From the NCBI RefSeq assembly GCF_900187105.1, contig NZ_LT906482.1, positions 2,108,001 to 2,172,000 on the forward strand: DNA of 64,000 nt, read 5' to 3'. Each line of letters opens with the position of its first letter. Within the stretch, counting starts at the first letter, position 1. The position numbers and the translations under genes are program-made. A model generated the notes under the pieces. The model was not told the origin of the DNA, made no database searches, and saw only the letters and a list, made by a program, of their open reading frames with translations. The stretch is from Eikenella corrodens. GTDB lineage: Bacteria; Pseudomonadota; Gammaproteobacteria; Burkholderiales; Neisseriaceae. This document shows positions 8,692 through 16,953 of this stretch, one piece after another.

Positions 8692-9948
8692 CTATTGCTG
8701 CGGTAGTTGATATTCCTGCCCGTCTGCGGTGAGGAGTTTGGGCTGGCAGTTATCGTTAATCACTGTCTCGTCAATCACTACGGTTTTTACCTGCTCTTTA
8801 ATATCCGGCAATCGGAACATGGTTTCCAACAGGGCGCGTTCCACAATCGAGCGCAGGCCGCGCGCGCCGGTTTTGCGCTGCATGGCGAGTTTGGCGATAC
8901 TGCGCAGGGCAGACGGCTGCACCTTCAGCTCCACCCCTTCCATTTCAAACAGCGTTTGATATTGTTTCACCAAGGCATTTTTCGGCTCGGTCAGGATGCT
9001 GATGAGTGCTTCTTCATCCAACTCGGCCAGTGTGGCAATAACAGGCAAACGGCCGATCAACTCGGGAATCAGGCCGAATTTAATCAAATCTTCCGGCTCG
9101 ACAATTTCAAACAGCTCAGTAACATCGGCATCTTCGTCTTTGCTGTGCACCGAAGCGCCAAAGCCGATACCGCCCTTTTCCGTACGCTGGCGGATAACCT
9201 TTTCCAAACCGGCAAAGGCGCCACCGCAGATAAATAGGATGTTGGTGGTATCCACCTGAATAAAATCCTGATTCGGGTGCTTGCGTCCGCCCTGCGGCGG
9301 TACGGATGCCACCGTGCCTTCAATCAGTTTCAGCAAAGCCTGTTGCACGCCCTCGCCGGACACATCGCGAGTAATCGAGGGGTTGTCACTCTTACGGGAA
9401 ATCTTGTCGATTTCATCAATATAAACAATCCCATTTTGCGCCTTTTCCACATTGAAATCGCAATTGCCCAAGAGCTTGGTAATAATCTGTTCCACGTCTT
9501 CGCCCACATAGCCGGCTTCGGTAAGCGTGGTCGCATCGGCCATAACAAACGGCACATCCAAACGCCGTGCCAAGCTTTGCGCCAGCAGGGTTTTGCCCGA
9601 GCCGGTGGGGCCGATGAGCAGAATGTTGGATTTGGCCAACTCCACATTATCGCCCTCTTTCGGATAGCGCAGGCGCTTGTAGTGGTTGTACACCGCCACT
9701 GCCAGGACCTTTTTGGCCTGCTCTTGACCGATAACGTGCTGGTTCAAATTGCTGACGATTTCAGCCGGCGTGGGCAATCTGTCTTCGCCGGAATGCGTTT
9801 CGCCCGCCGCTGCTCCCTCGCTGTGGATCATGTGGCTGCAGGTGTCGACACACTCGTTGCAAATCAATGCATTATCGCCTTCAATCAGATTTTTTACTTC
9901 ATTTTCCGATTTGCCGCAGAAAGAACAGTATCGGGTTTCGTTGCTCAT
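8692..9948 (-). CDS. clpX: ATP-dependent Clp protease ATP-binding subunit ClpX
   Basis: AAA+ unfoldase that feeds tagged substrates to ClpP. The 418-residue protein has the N-terminal zinc-binding domain (C8, C11, C30, C33), Walker A GPTGSGKT (113-120), Walker B ([10 protein letters not shown]), the IGF-type ClpP-binding loop region GGIGFGA, and sensor 2 [11 protein letters not shown] chose the ATG at 9948 ([13 protein letters not shown]); the longer frame to 10029 has no family similarity. clpP is not adjacent, unlike in E. coli. A consensus-like promoter lies 58-86 bp upstream. Confidence 0.97.
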   Translation of the reverse strand: MSNETRYCSFCGKSENEVKNLIEGDNALICNECVDTCSHMIHSEGAAAGETHSGEDRLPTPAEIVSNLNQHVIGQEQAKKVLAVAVYNHYKRLRYPKEGDNVELAKSNILLIGPTGSGKTLLAQSLARRLDVPFVMADATTLTEAGYVGEDVEQIITKLLGNCDFNVEKAQNGIVYIDEIDKISRKSDNPSITRDVSGEGVQQALLKLIEGTVASVPPQGGRKHPNQDFIQVDTTNILFICGGAFAGLEKVIRQRTEKGGIGFGASVHSKDEDADVTELFEIVEPEDLIKFGLIPELIGRLPVIATLAELDEEALISILTEPKNALVKQYQTLFEMEGVELKVQPSALRSIAKLAMQRKTGARGLRSIVERALLETMFRLPDIKEQVKTVVIDETVINDNCQPKLLTADGQEYQLPQQ

Positions 9949-10251
9949 TTGATGTGATTCCGCAATGTAATGTGTTGTGCCGTAATGGAGATGGCAAAAC
10001 GTGGAAGTATATAGGGGAATCCCACGCATATCAACGCGGGGGCTGCTGCCGCTCCCGCTACCCCGACCATTACCTTCATAGCAAAGCCTGCTCTTTACAA
10101 AAATTCTTTTACACTATCTAGGGTTTACAAAATTGGCTTTTTTATCCACAATAAGCAAGTTTTCATTTTTACCGTTAAAACAGATATTTGCCTGCTACAA
10201 CGGTAAATCGCCTAACGGCATTGCCATACAACAGACTGATAGGTAACAAAA
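9949..10251. other. Divergent promoter region between clpX and pbpG
   Basis: About 300 bp without DUS. The left part holds the clpX promoter (10006-10034); the right part (10090-10240) is AT-rich and should contain the pbpG promoter, but no single -35/-10 pair stands out. Confidence 0.55.
10006..10034 (-). promoter_or_regulatory. Predicted sigma70 promoter of clpX
   Basis: Minus strand TTGATA, 17-bp spacer, TATACT, ending 58 bp before the clpX ATG. I see no obvious heat-shock (sigma32) promoter. Confidence 0.65.
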
Positions 10252-11196
10252 TTGTTTGCAATTAGAAAGACTTGGCTGATTTTAGCCACCGGATTGAGCC
10301 TAGCCTTGGCCAGCCTGCCCGCCGCTGCACAAGACGATATCGATGTGCTTGGCCAGTTCCTCGAACAAAACCTGCCCGTGCAAGACGACCCGCTTGGCAC
10401 TTTCCTCAGCAGCCGTCCGGCTGAACGAGTGGAAGCCCAAGCCGCCGTGGCCGGGCCGCTGCTCACTTCGCAATCCGCACTGATTATGAATGGCCGCAGC
10501 GGCGAGATTCTGTATCAAAAAGGTATCGACCAAGTCCGTCCCATCGCTTCCATTTCCAAGCTGATGGCCGCCATGGTGGTGCTAGATGCCCGCCAGAACA
10601 TGAATGAAACCTTGGAAATCACCGAAGCCGAAATCGACCGCCTCAAAGGCACCGGCAGCCGTCTTTCCGTGGGCACCACCCTCACCCGCCGCGAAATGCT
10701 GCACCTGGGTCTGATGAGCAGCGAAAACCGCGCCATCCACGCCCTTGCCCGCAACTATCCCGGCGGCCTGCCTGCCTTCATGAGCGCCATGAACCGCAAA
10801 GCGCAGAGCCTCGGCATGCAGCAAACCCGTTTCTACGATCCCACCGGCCTTGATTTCCGCAATGTATCCACTGCGCGCGATTTAAGCCTGATGGTGCGCG
10901 CCGCTCACGAATACCCGCTTATCCGTCAATTCTCCACTTCTAACTCCGGCTCCGCCCAAACCAGCAACGGCCGAGTGCAGCAATACCGCAACTCCAACGC
11001 ACTGGTGCGCGAAGGCACTTGGAACATCTCCCTGCAGAAAACCGGCTACATCCGCGAAAGCGGCCGCTCCATGGTGCTGTATGCCAATGTACAGCGCCAG
11101 CCGCTGATTATCGTGCTGCTCAATTCCCCCTCGCCCACCACCCGCGTAAACGATGCGCGCGCGATCCAAAACTGGGTGAACGGTCGCGAAATCTAA
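10252..11196 (+). CDS. pbpG: D-alanyl-D-alanine endopeptidase, penicillin-binding protein 7 type (PbpG)
   Basis: Periplasmic serine peptidase that cuts peptidoglycan cross-links. The 314-residue protein has a signal peptide (basic start, hydrophobic 9-22, cleavage after AAA at about 26), then the three active-site motifs of low-molecular-mass PBPs: SISK (S100, K103), SEN (157-159) and KTG (263-265). The start is TTG at 10252, with AGGT 8 bp upstream; no ATG lies before the signal peptide. It stands alone and ends at a DUS-pair terminator. Confidence 0.93.
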   Translation: MFAIRKTWLILATGLSLALASLPAAAQDDIDVLGQFLEQNLPVQDDPLGTFLSSRPAERVEAQAAVAGPLLTSQSALIMNGRSGEILYQKGIDQVRPIASISKLMAAMVVLDARQNMNETLEITEAEIDRLKGTGSRLSVGTTLTRREMLHLGLMSSENRAIHALARNYPGGLPAFMSAMNRKAQSLGMQQTRFYDPTGLDFRNVSTARDLSLMVRAAHEYPLIRQFSTSNSGSAQTSNGRVQQYRNSNALVREGTWNISLQKTGYIRESGRSMVLYANVQRQPLIIVLLNSPSPTTRVNDARAIQNWVNGREI

Positions 11197-11224
11197 GCCT
11201 AATCAGCTTTTTGCATACGCCAAA

Positions 11225-11273
11225 TAAAGGCTACCTGAAAATAGATGCTTTCTTTTTTTCAGGTAGCCTTTTG
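11225..11273 (+). terminator. Inverted DUS pair after pbpG
   Basis: AAAGGCTACCTGAAAAT and TTTTTTCAGGTAGCCTTTT, 29 bp past the stop. Confidence 0.7.
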
Positions 11274-11393
11274 CTAACCATATGCCTGCCGTCACTAGTT
11301 GGCTTTACGGACTGAACATATATAAAGGCTACCTGAAAACGTAACTTCCACAAAGTTAAATGTTTCATCACCCCTTAGCTCTCCAGTCATAAC

Positions 11394-11430
11394 AAAGGCT
11401 ACCTGAAAAACCATTTTCAGGTAGCCTTTA
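11394..11430 (-). terminator. Inverted DUS pair after bioC
   Basis: AAAGGCTACCTGAAAAACC faces ATTTTCAGGTAGCCTTTA, 20 bp past the bioC stop. A further lone DUS lies at about 11326-11338. Confidence 0.7.
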
Positions 11431-11449
11431 ATCCAAGCAACAAACCAAG

Positions 11450-12241
11450 CTATCTCCGCCTCGGATAAAACTGCACCACATTTTCATTCTCCGGCATTTG
11501 CAGTTTTTTCACCGCGTGGCCGTACACGGTTTCCAGCGTTACCGTGTGCAGCAGCCCTTGCGCAAAGCCTTCGTTCACCGCGGCGCGGGCAGCGGCTTCG
11601 TCGGTAAACTGCAAAACCGCCCAAATGCCCAACGTGTCCATATCCTGCCAGAAAGTTTCGGCGCGGGTATAGGCTAGCTCCAGCTTGGCGGTGTCCATTA
11701 CCGGATCGTAGAAGCCGTGGTGGAACAGCATATCACCGAGGTCGTGCATATCGGCAAACGGGCTGGCCACATCGATGTTGCGCATTTTCAGGTAGCCTGT
11801 GATTTCAGCCAGCGTATCGAGGCCAAAATGAGTGAGAAACAGCAGTCCGTCGGTTTTCAGCGCACGCGCCCAGTTTTCAATCACGGGCACGGGCTGGGCA
11901 GCCGAGGGAACCAAACCAAGGTTGCACCATAGCCAATCTGCCTGCGCCTCGGGCAGCGGGGTTGTGGGTGTTTGATAGTGTTGCGGCACGGTTTTGCCTT
12001 TGCCGGCAAGGCGTTGCCAAAAGCCAGTTTGGCGCGCAGCCGCGGCTGCCTGTAGATGGTCGGCACGGCTGTCGTATTCGCTGAACGTGGCTTGCAGATA
12101 ACGCTCGACCAGCAGGCGTCGGCTGCAATCGCCATCAGCACCAAACAGTAAAATATGCTGCGGTGCGGTGGCAATGAGAGTCAAGCGTTGGTCGGTATCT
12201 TCGGCAAGGCGTCGGTGGATCAGCCAGCGGTCGGTAGTCAT
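11450..12241 (-). CDS. bioC: Probable malonyl-ACP O-methyltransferase (BioC-like)
   Basis: BioC methylates malonyl-ACP so that fatty acid synthesis can build the pimelate moiety of biotin. The 263-residue protein has a methyltransferase fold: a degenerate SAM motif I (HILLFGADGDCSRRLLVERY), motif II area WLWCNLGL and KTDGLLFLTHFGLDTLAEI (post-motif III strand). The first glycine-rich loop is atypical, so the assignment leans on context: bioH lies 109 bp upstream in the same direction, and the two enzymes act at opposite ends of the same pathway. The ATG at 12241 is directly preceded by a DUS (CTGAAAA then ATG), which thus occupies the ribosome-binding region. Confidence 0.75.
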   Translation of the reverse strand: MTTDRWLIHRRLAEDTDQRLTLIATAPQHILLFGADGDCSRRLLVERYLQATFSEYDSRADHLQAAAAARQTGFWQRLAGKGKTVPQHYQTPTTPLPEAQADWLWCNLGLVPSAAQPVPVIENWARALKTDGLLFLTHFGLDTLAEITGYLKMRNIDVASPFADMHDLGDMLFHHGFYDPVMDTAKLELAYTRAETFWQDMDTLGIWAVLQFTDEAAARAAVNEGFAQGLLHTVTLETVYGHAVKKLQMPENENVVQFYPRRR

Positions 12242-12304
12242 TTTTCAGGTAGCCTGTGGTGTGTGTCGGATTTCGGGCAGCCTGCTTGAGGCTACCTGAA
12301 AACA
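12242..12304 (-). repeat. Inverted DUS pair between bioH and bioC
   Basis: TTTTCAGGTAGCCTG at 12243-12257 touches the bioC start codon and faces TTGAGGCTACCTGAAAAC (about 12286-12303). Could fold in the bioH-bioC transcript and mask or expose the bioC start; a third DUS (12359-12371) lies inside the bioH 3' end. Confidence 0.6.
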
Positions 12305-12350
12305 TCTGTTTTAATGAAGTTAAAATAATTTTTTGATGTTTTTCAGCCTG

Positions 12351-13097
12351 CTATGTTTTTTCAGGTAGCCCGACAAAGACTCGGTAAGCGGCAGAAAATT
12401 CATCGGCATGGCTTAAAAACGGAATATGTGCCGCCTTTTCGATCAGCAACAGGCGGCTGTTGGGCAGCTGGCGGCACAGGTATTCGCCCATGCGCGGCGG
12501 AGTGATGCCGTCTTTGCCGCCAAACACGAGCAATACGGGGCACTGCACCTGCGGCAGCAACGCGCGGGCATCGGTGCGTACTACGGCATCCAACGCAGCT
12601 TGCAGACCGGGCGGTACGCCGTGGCGGATGATCTCCGGCAGCACTTCATCGGCGAGGTGGGCGCGTTCCGGGATGTGCAAAAATTGCAGCTGCAAAAACT
12701 GGCGCATATATTTGGCAAAATCTTGGGCAAACAGCGGTATCATCTTGCCCAGCGCGGGTTTGGCCAAACCTTCGGGATAATCCGGCGCGGCAGTAAGGCG
12801 GGCAAAACTGGCGGTCAGGCACAGGCTGCGTACTTTTTCGGGATGGCGCGCAGCCATATGCAGCGCCACCAACCCGCCGAGCGACCAGCCAAGCAGGTGT
12901 GCGGGCTCATTTAATTGAGCCGCCAGCGAGTCGGCCACAGCAACCACGTCGAACGCGCTATCGAACTCAGCCGCACCGTGGCCGGGCAAATCGGGTGCGG
13001 CGATGCGGCATTCTGGCAAATTGGTAACCAGCAGGTCAAAAATATGATGGTTGGCCGCCCAACCGTGCAACAGCATAATATTTACGGAATCAGACAT
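12351..13097 (-). CDS. bioH: Pimeloyl-ACP methyl ester carboxylesterase BioH
   Basis: Alpha/beta hydrolase that removes the methyl ester from pimeloyl-ACP in biotin synthesis. The 248-residue protein shows the oxyanion HGW motif (11-13), the nucleophile elbow GWSLGG (S72), the acid in [10 protein letters not shown] and the histidine in [10 protein letters not shown]; a four-helix lid lies between. The C-terminal codons are supplied by a DUS copy. The ATG at 13097 abuts the divergent comF ATG in the sequence CATATG, so the two start codons share no spacer. No separate Shine-Dalgarno is possible outside comF. Confidence 0.92.
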   Translation of the reverse strand: MSDSVNIMLLHGWAANHHIFDLLVTNLPECRIAAPDLPGHGAAEFDSAFDVVAVADSLAAQLNEPAHLLGWSLGGLVALHMAARHPEKVRSLCLTASFARLTAAPDYPEGLAKPALGKMIPLFAQDFAKYMRQFLQLQFLHIPERAHLADEVLPEIIRHGVPPGLQAALDAVVRTDARALLPQVQCPVLLVFGGKDGITPPRMGEYLCRQLPNSRLLLIEKAAHIPFLSHADEFSAAYRVFVGLPEKT

Positions 13098-13823
13098 ATG
13101 GCGCTTTCAACTTGGTTAGCCGGGCAGTGGCGGCTATTTCAGCTAGCCTCCAGCCGGAGCAAACGCTGCATATTATGCCATGAATTATCCGGCAGCCAGT
13201 CATTGTGCGGCGGCTGCACGGCGGATTTGCACTGCCTGCGGCTGGATGCGCGCCGCCGCTGCCCATTGTGTGCCGGCATTTCTGCTTCCGGCCTACCATG
13301 CGGCCACTGCCAACGAAAACCGCCGCCGCAAACCCAGCTCAACGCCGCCTTCGCCTACCGACCGCCGCTGAGCAACCTGCTGTATGCCTACAAATTCCTC
13401 GGCCGCAACGATTTATATGCCGCCTTAGCCGAGCTGATGCTGGCCGAGCCGCCCGTGTGGCCGACTCCGCCGGATTTGGTGATGGCGATGCCTTTGAGCG
13501 TGCGGCGGCTGCACAAACGCGGGTTCAACCAAAGCCTGCTGCTGGCCGAGACTATAGCTAAGCACCTGAATCTGCCGCTGTTGCCGCCGTTTGCGGTAAC
13601 CCGCCCCCACCGACCGGCACAAAGCACCCTGCCCCGAAATGAGCGTGCCAAAAACGTGCACGGTATTTTTCAGGTAGCCTCAGCGGCGGATGTAAAGAAC
13701 CGTCATGTGCTGTTAATCGACGACGTTGTTACCAGCGGTGCAACAATTGGCGAACTTGCCCGAACTTTGCAGCGGGCGGGGGCTGCAGCGGTTTATGGCT
13801 GGGTGTTCGCCCGCGCCGAATGA
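13098..13823 (+). CDS. comF: ComF family phosphoribosyltransferase-like competence protein
   Basis: ComF/GntX proteins are needed for natural transformation in several bacteria. The 241-residue protein has two N-terminal zinc-ribbon cysteine sets (C24, C27, C37, C40 and C55, C58, C68, C71) and a C-terminal phosphoribosyltransferase fold with the PRPP loop [13 protein letters not shown] and the family motif [13 protein letters not shown] copy (about 13667-13680) sits in frame and encodes the FQVAS stretch. A role in DNA uptake fits a DUS-rich genome. The ATG at 13098 abuts the bioH start; TTG codons within the next 20 codons are possible alternatives, all before the first cysteine pair. Confidence 0.9.
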   Translation: MALSTWLAGQWRLFQLASSRSKRCILCHELSGSQSLCGGCTADLHCLRLDARRRCPLCAGISASGLPCGHCQRKPPPQTQLNAAFAYRPPLSNLLYAYKFLGRNDLYAALAELMLAEPPVWPTPPDLVMAMPLSVRRLHKRGFNQSLLLAETIAKHLNLPLLPPFAVTRPHRPAQSTLPRNERAKNVHGIFQVASAADVKNRHVLLIDDVVTSGATIGELARTLQRAGAAAVYGWVFARAE

Positions 13824-13933
13824 AAAGATAATTGACGTAGTTACCCTGCTGCGGCATCATGCCGCGCATCGTCCTAACGGCTGGTTTGTTGCAAATCAGC
13901 CTTATTTGTTTGAATTTCGCTGCATATCGCTTC

Positions 13934-14398
13934 ATGTTCAGCATTGTTTTATACCAACCCGAAATCCCGCCCAACACCGGCAACATCATCCGCCTGTGCG
14001 CCAACAGCGGTGCTGATTTGCATTTGGTGAAGCCGCTGGGTTTCCCTTTGGATTCGGCCAAAATGAAGCGTGCCGGGCTCGATTATCACGAATTTGCCCG
14101 CATCAGCCTGCATGAAACCTTTGAAGATTGCCTTGCCGCCTTGGAAGGGCGCCGTATATTCGCGCTCACCACCAAAGGCCGCACCCGCCCCGACCAAGCC
14201 GAATTCCGGCCGGACGATGTTTTTTTGTTTGGCCCAGAAACCCGCGGTTTGCCGGCAGCAATCCTCGAAAGGCTACCTGAAAACCAAAAATTGCGCCTGC
14301 CCATGCTACCCGGCAGCCGCAGCATGAACCTTTCCAACACGGTGGCCGTAATGCTGTATGAAGCATGGCGGCAAAATGGCTACCACGGTGGTATCTAA
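13934..14398 (+). CDS. trmL: tRNA (cytidine/uridine-34-2'-O)-methyltransferase TrmL
   Basis: SPOUT-class enzyme that 2'-O-methylates the wobble nucleotide of tRNA-Leu isoacceptors. The 154-residue length is typical. Family motifs: N-terminal [29 protein letters not shown] (SAM knot) and the C-terminal [21 protein letters not shown] chose the ATG at 13934 ([11 protein letters not shown]); an earlier in-frame ATG at 13859 adds a hydrophobic stretch overlapping the comF 3' region. An in-frame DUS at about 14270-14283 encodes ERLPEN. Confidence 0.93.
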   Translation: MFSIVLYQPEIPPNTGNIIRLCANSGADLHLVKPLGFPLDSAKMKRAGLDYHEFARISLHETFEDCLAALEGRRIFALTTKGRTRPDQAEFRPDDVFLFGPETRGLPAAILERLPENQKLRLPMLPGSRSMNLSNTVAVMLYEAWRQNGYHGGI

Positions 14399-14437
14399 CC
14401 GCCAACAACCCCATCCACTCAAGAAACGGAGTCTATT

Positions 14438-15244
14438 TTGGCTAAATTGAAAAATGCCTTCTTTATCGGCATCACTGCCGCTATCGGTCTGTGCACCGCC
14501 CTAATTAATACCGCCGCTGCCGAACCCAAAGCCGCAACGGCCAAGCCCGCCGCCCGGCAGCAATACCACAGCCGCGGCAGCATTCATTTAAACGCCGTCG
14601 CCAAACCCGAACGGCTTCACCAGTCCGCCAACCGCAGCTACCAAGTGCGCGGTGTGCGCTACACCCCGATGACCAATGTGCGCCAATTCACTCAAACCGG
14701 CCGCGCATCCTGGTATGGCCGCCAATTCCACGGCCGCCTCACCGCTTCCGGCGAGCGTTACGACATGAACCTCATGACCGCCGCCCACAAAACCCTGCCC
14801 ATCCCCAGCTATGCCCGCGTAACCAACCTTTCCAACGGCAAAAGCGTAGTGGTGCGCATTAACGACCGCGGCCCCTTCCACAGCAGCCGCGTCATCGACG
14901 TATCCCAATCTGCCGCCCGCCAGCTCGGCTTCATCAATGCCGGCACTGCCAACGTGCGCATTGAACAAATCCTGCTCAGTCAGGCACGCGCCGAGGCCGA
15001 AACCCAACAGCCCGCTGCCAAACCAGCCGGCAATATTTATGTGGATTTGCGCCACTTCAACCAGCGCAAAGCCGCCCACGACTACGTAGTGCAAACCACC
15101 ACCCGCCTGCGCCACGCCAACAATACCAGCCAACAGGTATTCATGGTGCCGCAGCGCAACGGCGGTTTCCTTGTCCGTATGGGTCCGTTCACCCACCAAG
15201 ACAAGGCCGATCAAACCAAGGCTGTGGTTACTACCGAACTGTAA
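14438..15244 (+). CDS. rlpA: Septal ring lytic transglycosylase RlpA family protein (DPBB + SPOR)
   Basis: Exported protein of 268 residues. An N-terminal signal peptide (hydrophobic 8-26, TAAAEP cleavage site) is followed by an Ala/Lys-rich linker, the double-psi beta-barrel RlpA domain (GRASWYGRQFHGRLTASGER, MTAAHKTLPIPSYARVTNL, VVRINDRGPF) and a C-terminal SPOR domain (YVDLRHFNQRKAAHDYV, FLVRMGPF) that binds denuded septal glycan. There is no LxxC lipobox at the cleavage site, so it is probably periplasmic rather than a lipoprotein as in E. coli. The start is TTG at 14438 with ACGGAG 7 bp upstream. Confidence 0.9.
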   Translation: MAKLKNAFFIGITAAIGLCTALINTAAAEPKAATAKPAARQQYHSRGSIHLNAVAKPERLHQSANRSYQVRGVRYTPMTNVRQFTQTGRASWYGRQFHGRLTASGERYDMNLMTAAHKTLPIPSYARVTNLSNGKSVVVRINDRGPFHSSRVIDVSQSAARQLGFINAGTANVRIEQILLSQARAEAETQQPAAKPAGNIYVDLRHFNQRKAAHDYVVQTTTRLRHANNTSQQVFMVPQRNGGFLVRMGPFTHQDKADQTKAVVTTEL

Positions 15245-15260
15245 ACACCAACTATCGGCA

Positions 15261-15326
15261 AACAGGCTACCTGAAAACGCAGCGCAGCGAAGTTTCTGCG
15301 AAGCTAAACTTTCAGGTAGCCTGTTT
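15261..15326 (+). terminator. DUS-flanked hairpin after rlpA
   Basis: AACAGGCTACCTGAAA and TTTCAGGTAGCCTGTTT flank a loop (GCAGCGCAGCGAAGTTTCTG and onward) that recurs almost unchanged at 35412-35440. Confidence 0.7.
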
Positions 15327-15401
15327 CTTATCCGCCACTACTCAAAATAACCTAATCAAGAACAATTCTTGTCTTGCCAAACTATCCGGCTTATGATTAA
15401 A

Positions 15402-15416
15402 TGTTATGGTATAACG
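15402..15416 (+). promoter_or_regulatory. Probable Zur operator before the L31B/L36B genes
   Basis: TGTTATGGTATAACG: the palindrome GTTAT-N3-ATAAC matches the neisserial Zur box (TGTTATDNHATAACA, from memory) except at the last base. It lies 16 bp before the L31B start, where bound Zur would block transcription or early elongation when zinc is plentiful. Confidence 0.75.
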
Positions 15417-15431
15417 TTTGAAAGGCAATTC

Positions 15432-15704
15432 ATGAAACCAAATATTCACCCCGAAAACTACCGCACCGTCCTGTTTTTCGACAGCAGTGCCAACGAAGGC
15501 TGGCTTATTCGCTCCTGCGCCCCCACCAGCAACACCATGCAATGGAAAGACGGCAAAGAGTACCCCGTATTCATGCTCGACACATCTGCCGCCTCCCATC
15601 CCGTTTATACCGGCCAGCAACGCGAGCACAACAAACTAGGCCGCGCCAGCGCATTCAACCAACGCTACGGCAGCATGATGTCTGCCCTGAAAAAGGATAA
15701 CTGA
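15432..15704 (+). CDS. rpmE2: 50S ribosomal protein L31 type B (zinc-independent)
   Basis: The 90-residue type B form begins [20 protein letters not shown] and contains [20 protein letters not shown] and HPVYTGQQ, as in other L31B proteins. It lacks the CxxC zinc ligands of type A L31. Such C-minus paralogues replace zinc-containing L31 under zinc starvation and release zinc. The Zur-like box 16 bp upstream and the L36 paralogue starting 1 bp after its stop fit that role. The ATG at 15432 is preceded by GAAAGG. Confidence 0.95.
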   Translation: MKPNIHPENYRTVLFFDSSANEGWLIRSCAPTSNTMQWKDGKEYPVFMLDTSAASHPVYTGQQREHNKLGRASAFNQRYGSMMSALKKDN

Positions 15705-15705
15705 A

Positions 15706-15831
15706 ATGCAAGTCCTCTCCTCCCTCAAAACCGCCAAAACCCGCCACCGCGACTGCCAAGTGGTACGCCGTCGGGGCAAAGTGTACGTAATCTGCAAAAG
15801 CAATCCCCGCTTTAAGGCTCGGCAGCGTTAA
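15706..15831 (+). CDS. rpmJ2: 50S ribosomal protein L36 type B
   Basis: A 41-residue protein starting [20 protein letters not shown], with [20 protein letters not shown] near the end. Two of the four zinc-ligand positions of classical L36 are absent, as in the longer type B paralogue (YkgO). It starts one base after the L31B stop codon, so the two are translationally coupled. The overlap of function (zinc-sparing ribosome) and the single upstream Zur box suggest one co-regulated transcript. Confidence 0.93.
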   Translation: MQVLSSLKTAKTRHRDCQVVRRRGKVYVICKSNPRFKARQR

Positions 15832-15852
15832 GCAGGGTTTTAACCAAATAAT

Positions 15853-16002
15853 AGGCTACCTGAAAGCCATTTCCGCGAAGCCAACACCTCTTTCGACAAC
15901 GCCCATTTTCCGATTCCGATTCAACACGCATAGACCGTTGTCGAATTTAAGGTTTCTTGCAAACCAGGCGTTGGCTTCGCGGAAATGGCTTTCAGGTAGC
16001 CT
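15853..16002. repeat. Long inverted repeat with 33-bp perfect arms ending in DUS
   Basis: The arms 15853-15885 and 15970-16002 are perfect reverse complements: each has a DUS at its outer end followed by 20 bp (GCCATTTCCGCGAAGCCAAC). Inside, TTCGACAAC (15892-15900) pairs with GTTGTCGAA (about 15934-15942). It can end the L31B/L36B transcript, but is far longer than a terminator needs to be. Confidence 0.8.
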
Positions 16003-16113
16003 TTCTGTTCCACTGTAAAACACAATCATGCCGTGGTATCAAACCAGCCCCTATCCCGTCAATAAATTCAATCCCCTTCCCGCAAAGCCCTCGTTTATTC
16101 CACCGCAAACGCG

Positions 16114-16119
16114 TATAAT
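16114..16119 (+). promoter_or_regulatory. -10 element of the DUF502 gene
   Basis: TATAAT 37 bp before the ATG at 16156; the hexamer 17 bp further upstream (TCGTTT) is a weak -35. Confidence 0.6.
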
Positions 16120-16155
16120 GCGTCACTTTTACTAAGTCATTCCTACGGGATAGAC

Positions 16156-16848
16156 ATGAGCGAGCAAACACCGTCAGAAAGCAGCGGCATCGGCAAAGCC
16201 ATCAAGCGCTACCTGATTACCGGCCTCCTAGTCTGGCTGCCCATCACCATCACCCTGTGGGTGGTAACCTACATCGTTTCCACCACCGACCACCTCTTCA
16301 ACCTGCTGCCCACCCAATGGCAGCCGGAGAGCTACCTAGGCTTCAACATCCCCGGCCTCGGCTTCATCCTGGCCATCGTTGTGCTGTTCGTAACCGGTGT
16401 ACTCGGCGCCAACGTGCTCGGGCGCAAAGTGATTGAAGGCTGGGATTCACTCCTGGGGCGGATCCCTGTGGTGAAATCTATCTATTCCAGCGTGAAAAAA
16501 GTGTCCGAGAGCCTGCTCTCCGACAACAGCCGCTCGTTCAAAACCCCCGTGCTCGTGCCATTCCCGCAGCCCGATATTTGGACGATTGCTTTTGTGTCCG
16601 GCGACGTGCCGCAAGCCTTGCGCGAAGCCCTACCGGAAGACAACGAATATATCGCCGTATATGTACCAACCACGCCCAACCCCACCGGCGGCTACTACAT
16701 CTTCGTGCGCAAACAAGACATCCGCCCCTTGGCCATGAGCGTGGACGAAGCGTTGAAATATGTGATTTCGCTGGGCATGGTGGCACCGGATGAACACAAA
16801 AACGGCAAATTAGCTGCTCCAATCAAGCTGCCCGAGCCTAGCGAATGA
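16156..16848 (+). CDS. DUF502 family membrane protein
   Basis: A 230-residue inner-membrane protein of the widely conserved DUF502 family, function unknown. It has two transmembrane helices (about 19-40 and 67-90), the family sequence GLLVWLPITITLWVV near the first helix, then RIPVVKSIYSSVKKVSESLL and a C-terminal soluble domain with the block YVPTTPNPTGGYYIFVRKQD. It is directly upstream of aspS in the same orientation; these two genes are neighbours in many betaproteobacteria. Confidence 0.9.
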   Translation: MSEQTPSESSGIGKAIKRYLITGLLVWLPITITLWVVTYIVSTTDHLFNLLPTQWQPESYLGFNIPGLGFILAIVVLFVTGVLGANVLGRKVIEGWDSLLGRIPVVKSIYSSVKKVSESLLSDNSRSFKTPVLVPFPQPDIWTIAFVSGDVPQALREALPEDNEYIAVYVPTTPNPTGGYYIFVRKQDIRPLAMSVDEALKYVISLGMVAPDEHKNGKLAAPIKLPEPSE

Positions 16849-16849
16849 T

Positions 16850-16889
16850 TTTTCAGGTAGCCTCTTGCCAATTCCAAAGGCTACCTGAA
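16850..16889 (+). terminator. Inverted DUS pair between the DUF502 gene and aspS
   Basis: TTTTTCAGGTAGCCTCTTG faces CAAAGGCTACCTGAAG across a short loop, directly after the DUF502 stop. Confidence 0.6.
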
Positions 16890-16953
16890 GACCCCGCAAA
16901 CCTTTACAATTACCCTTTATCGTTTAACAAAACACTTTTCAGGAAACACCGAA

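Larger units (their letters stand above)
15832..16155. other. Intergenic region after rpmJ2 with a long palindrome
   Basis: Most of the 324 bp is the 150-bp inverted repeat at 15853-16002. The right end holds the promoter of the DUF502 gene. No coding potential seen. Confidence 0.7.
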
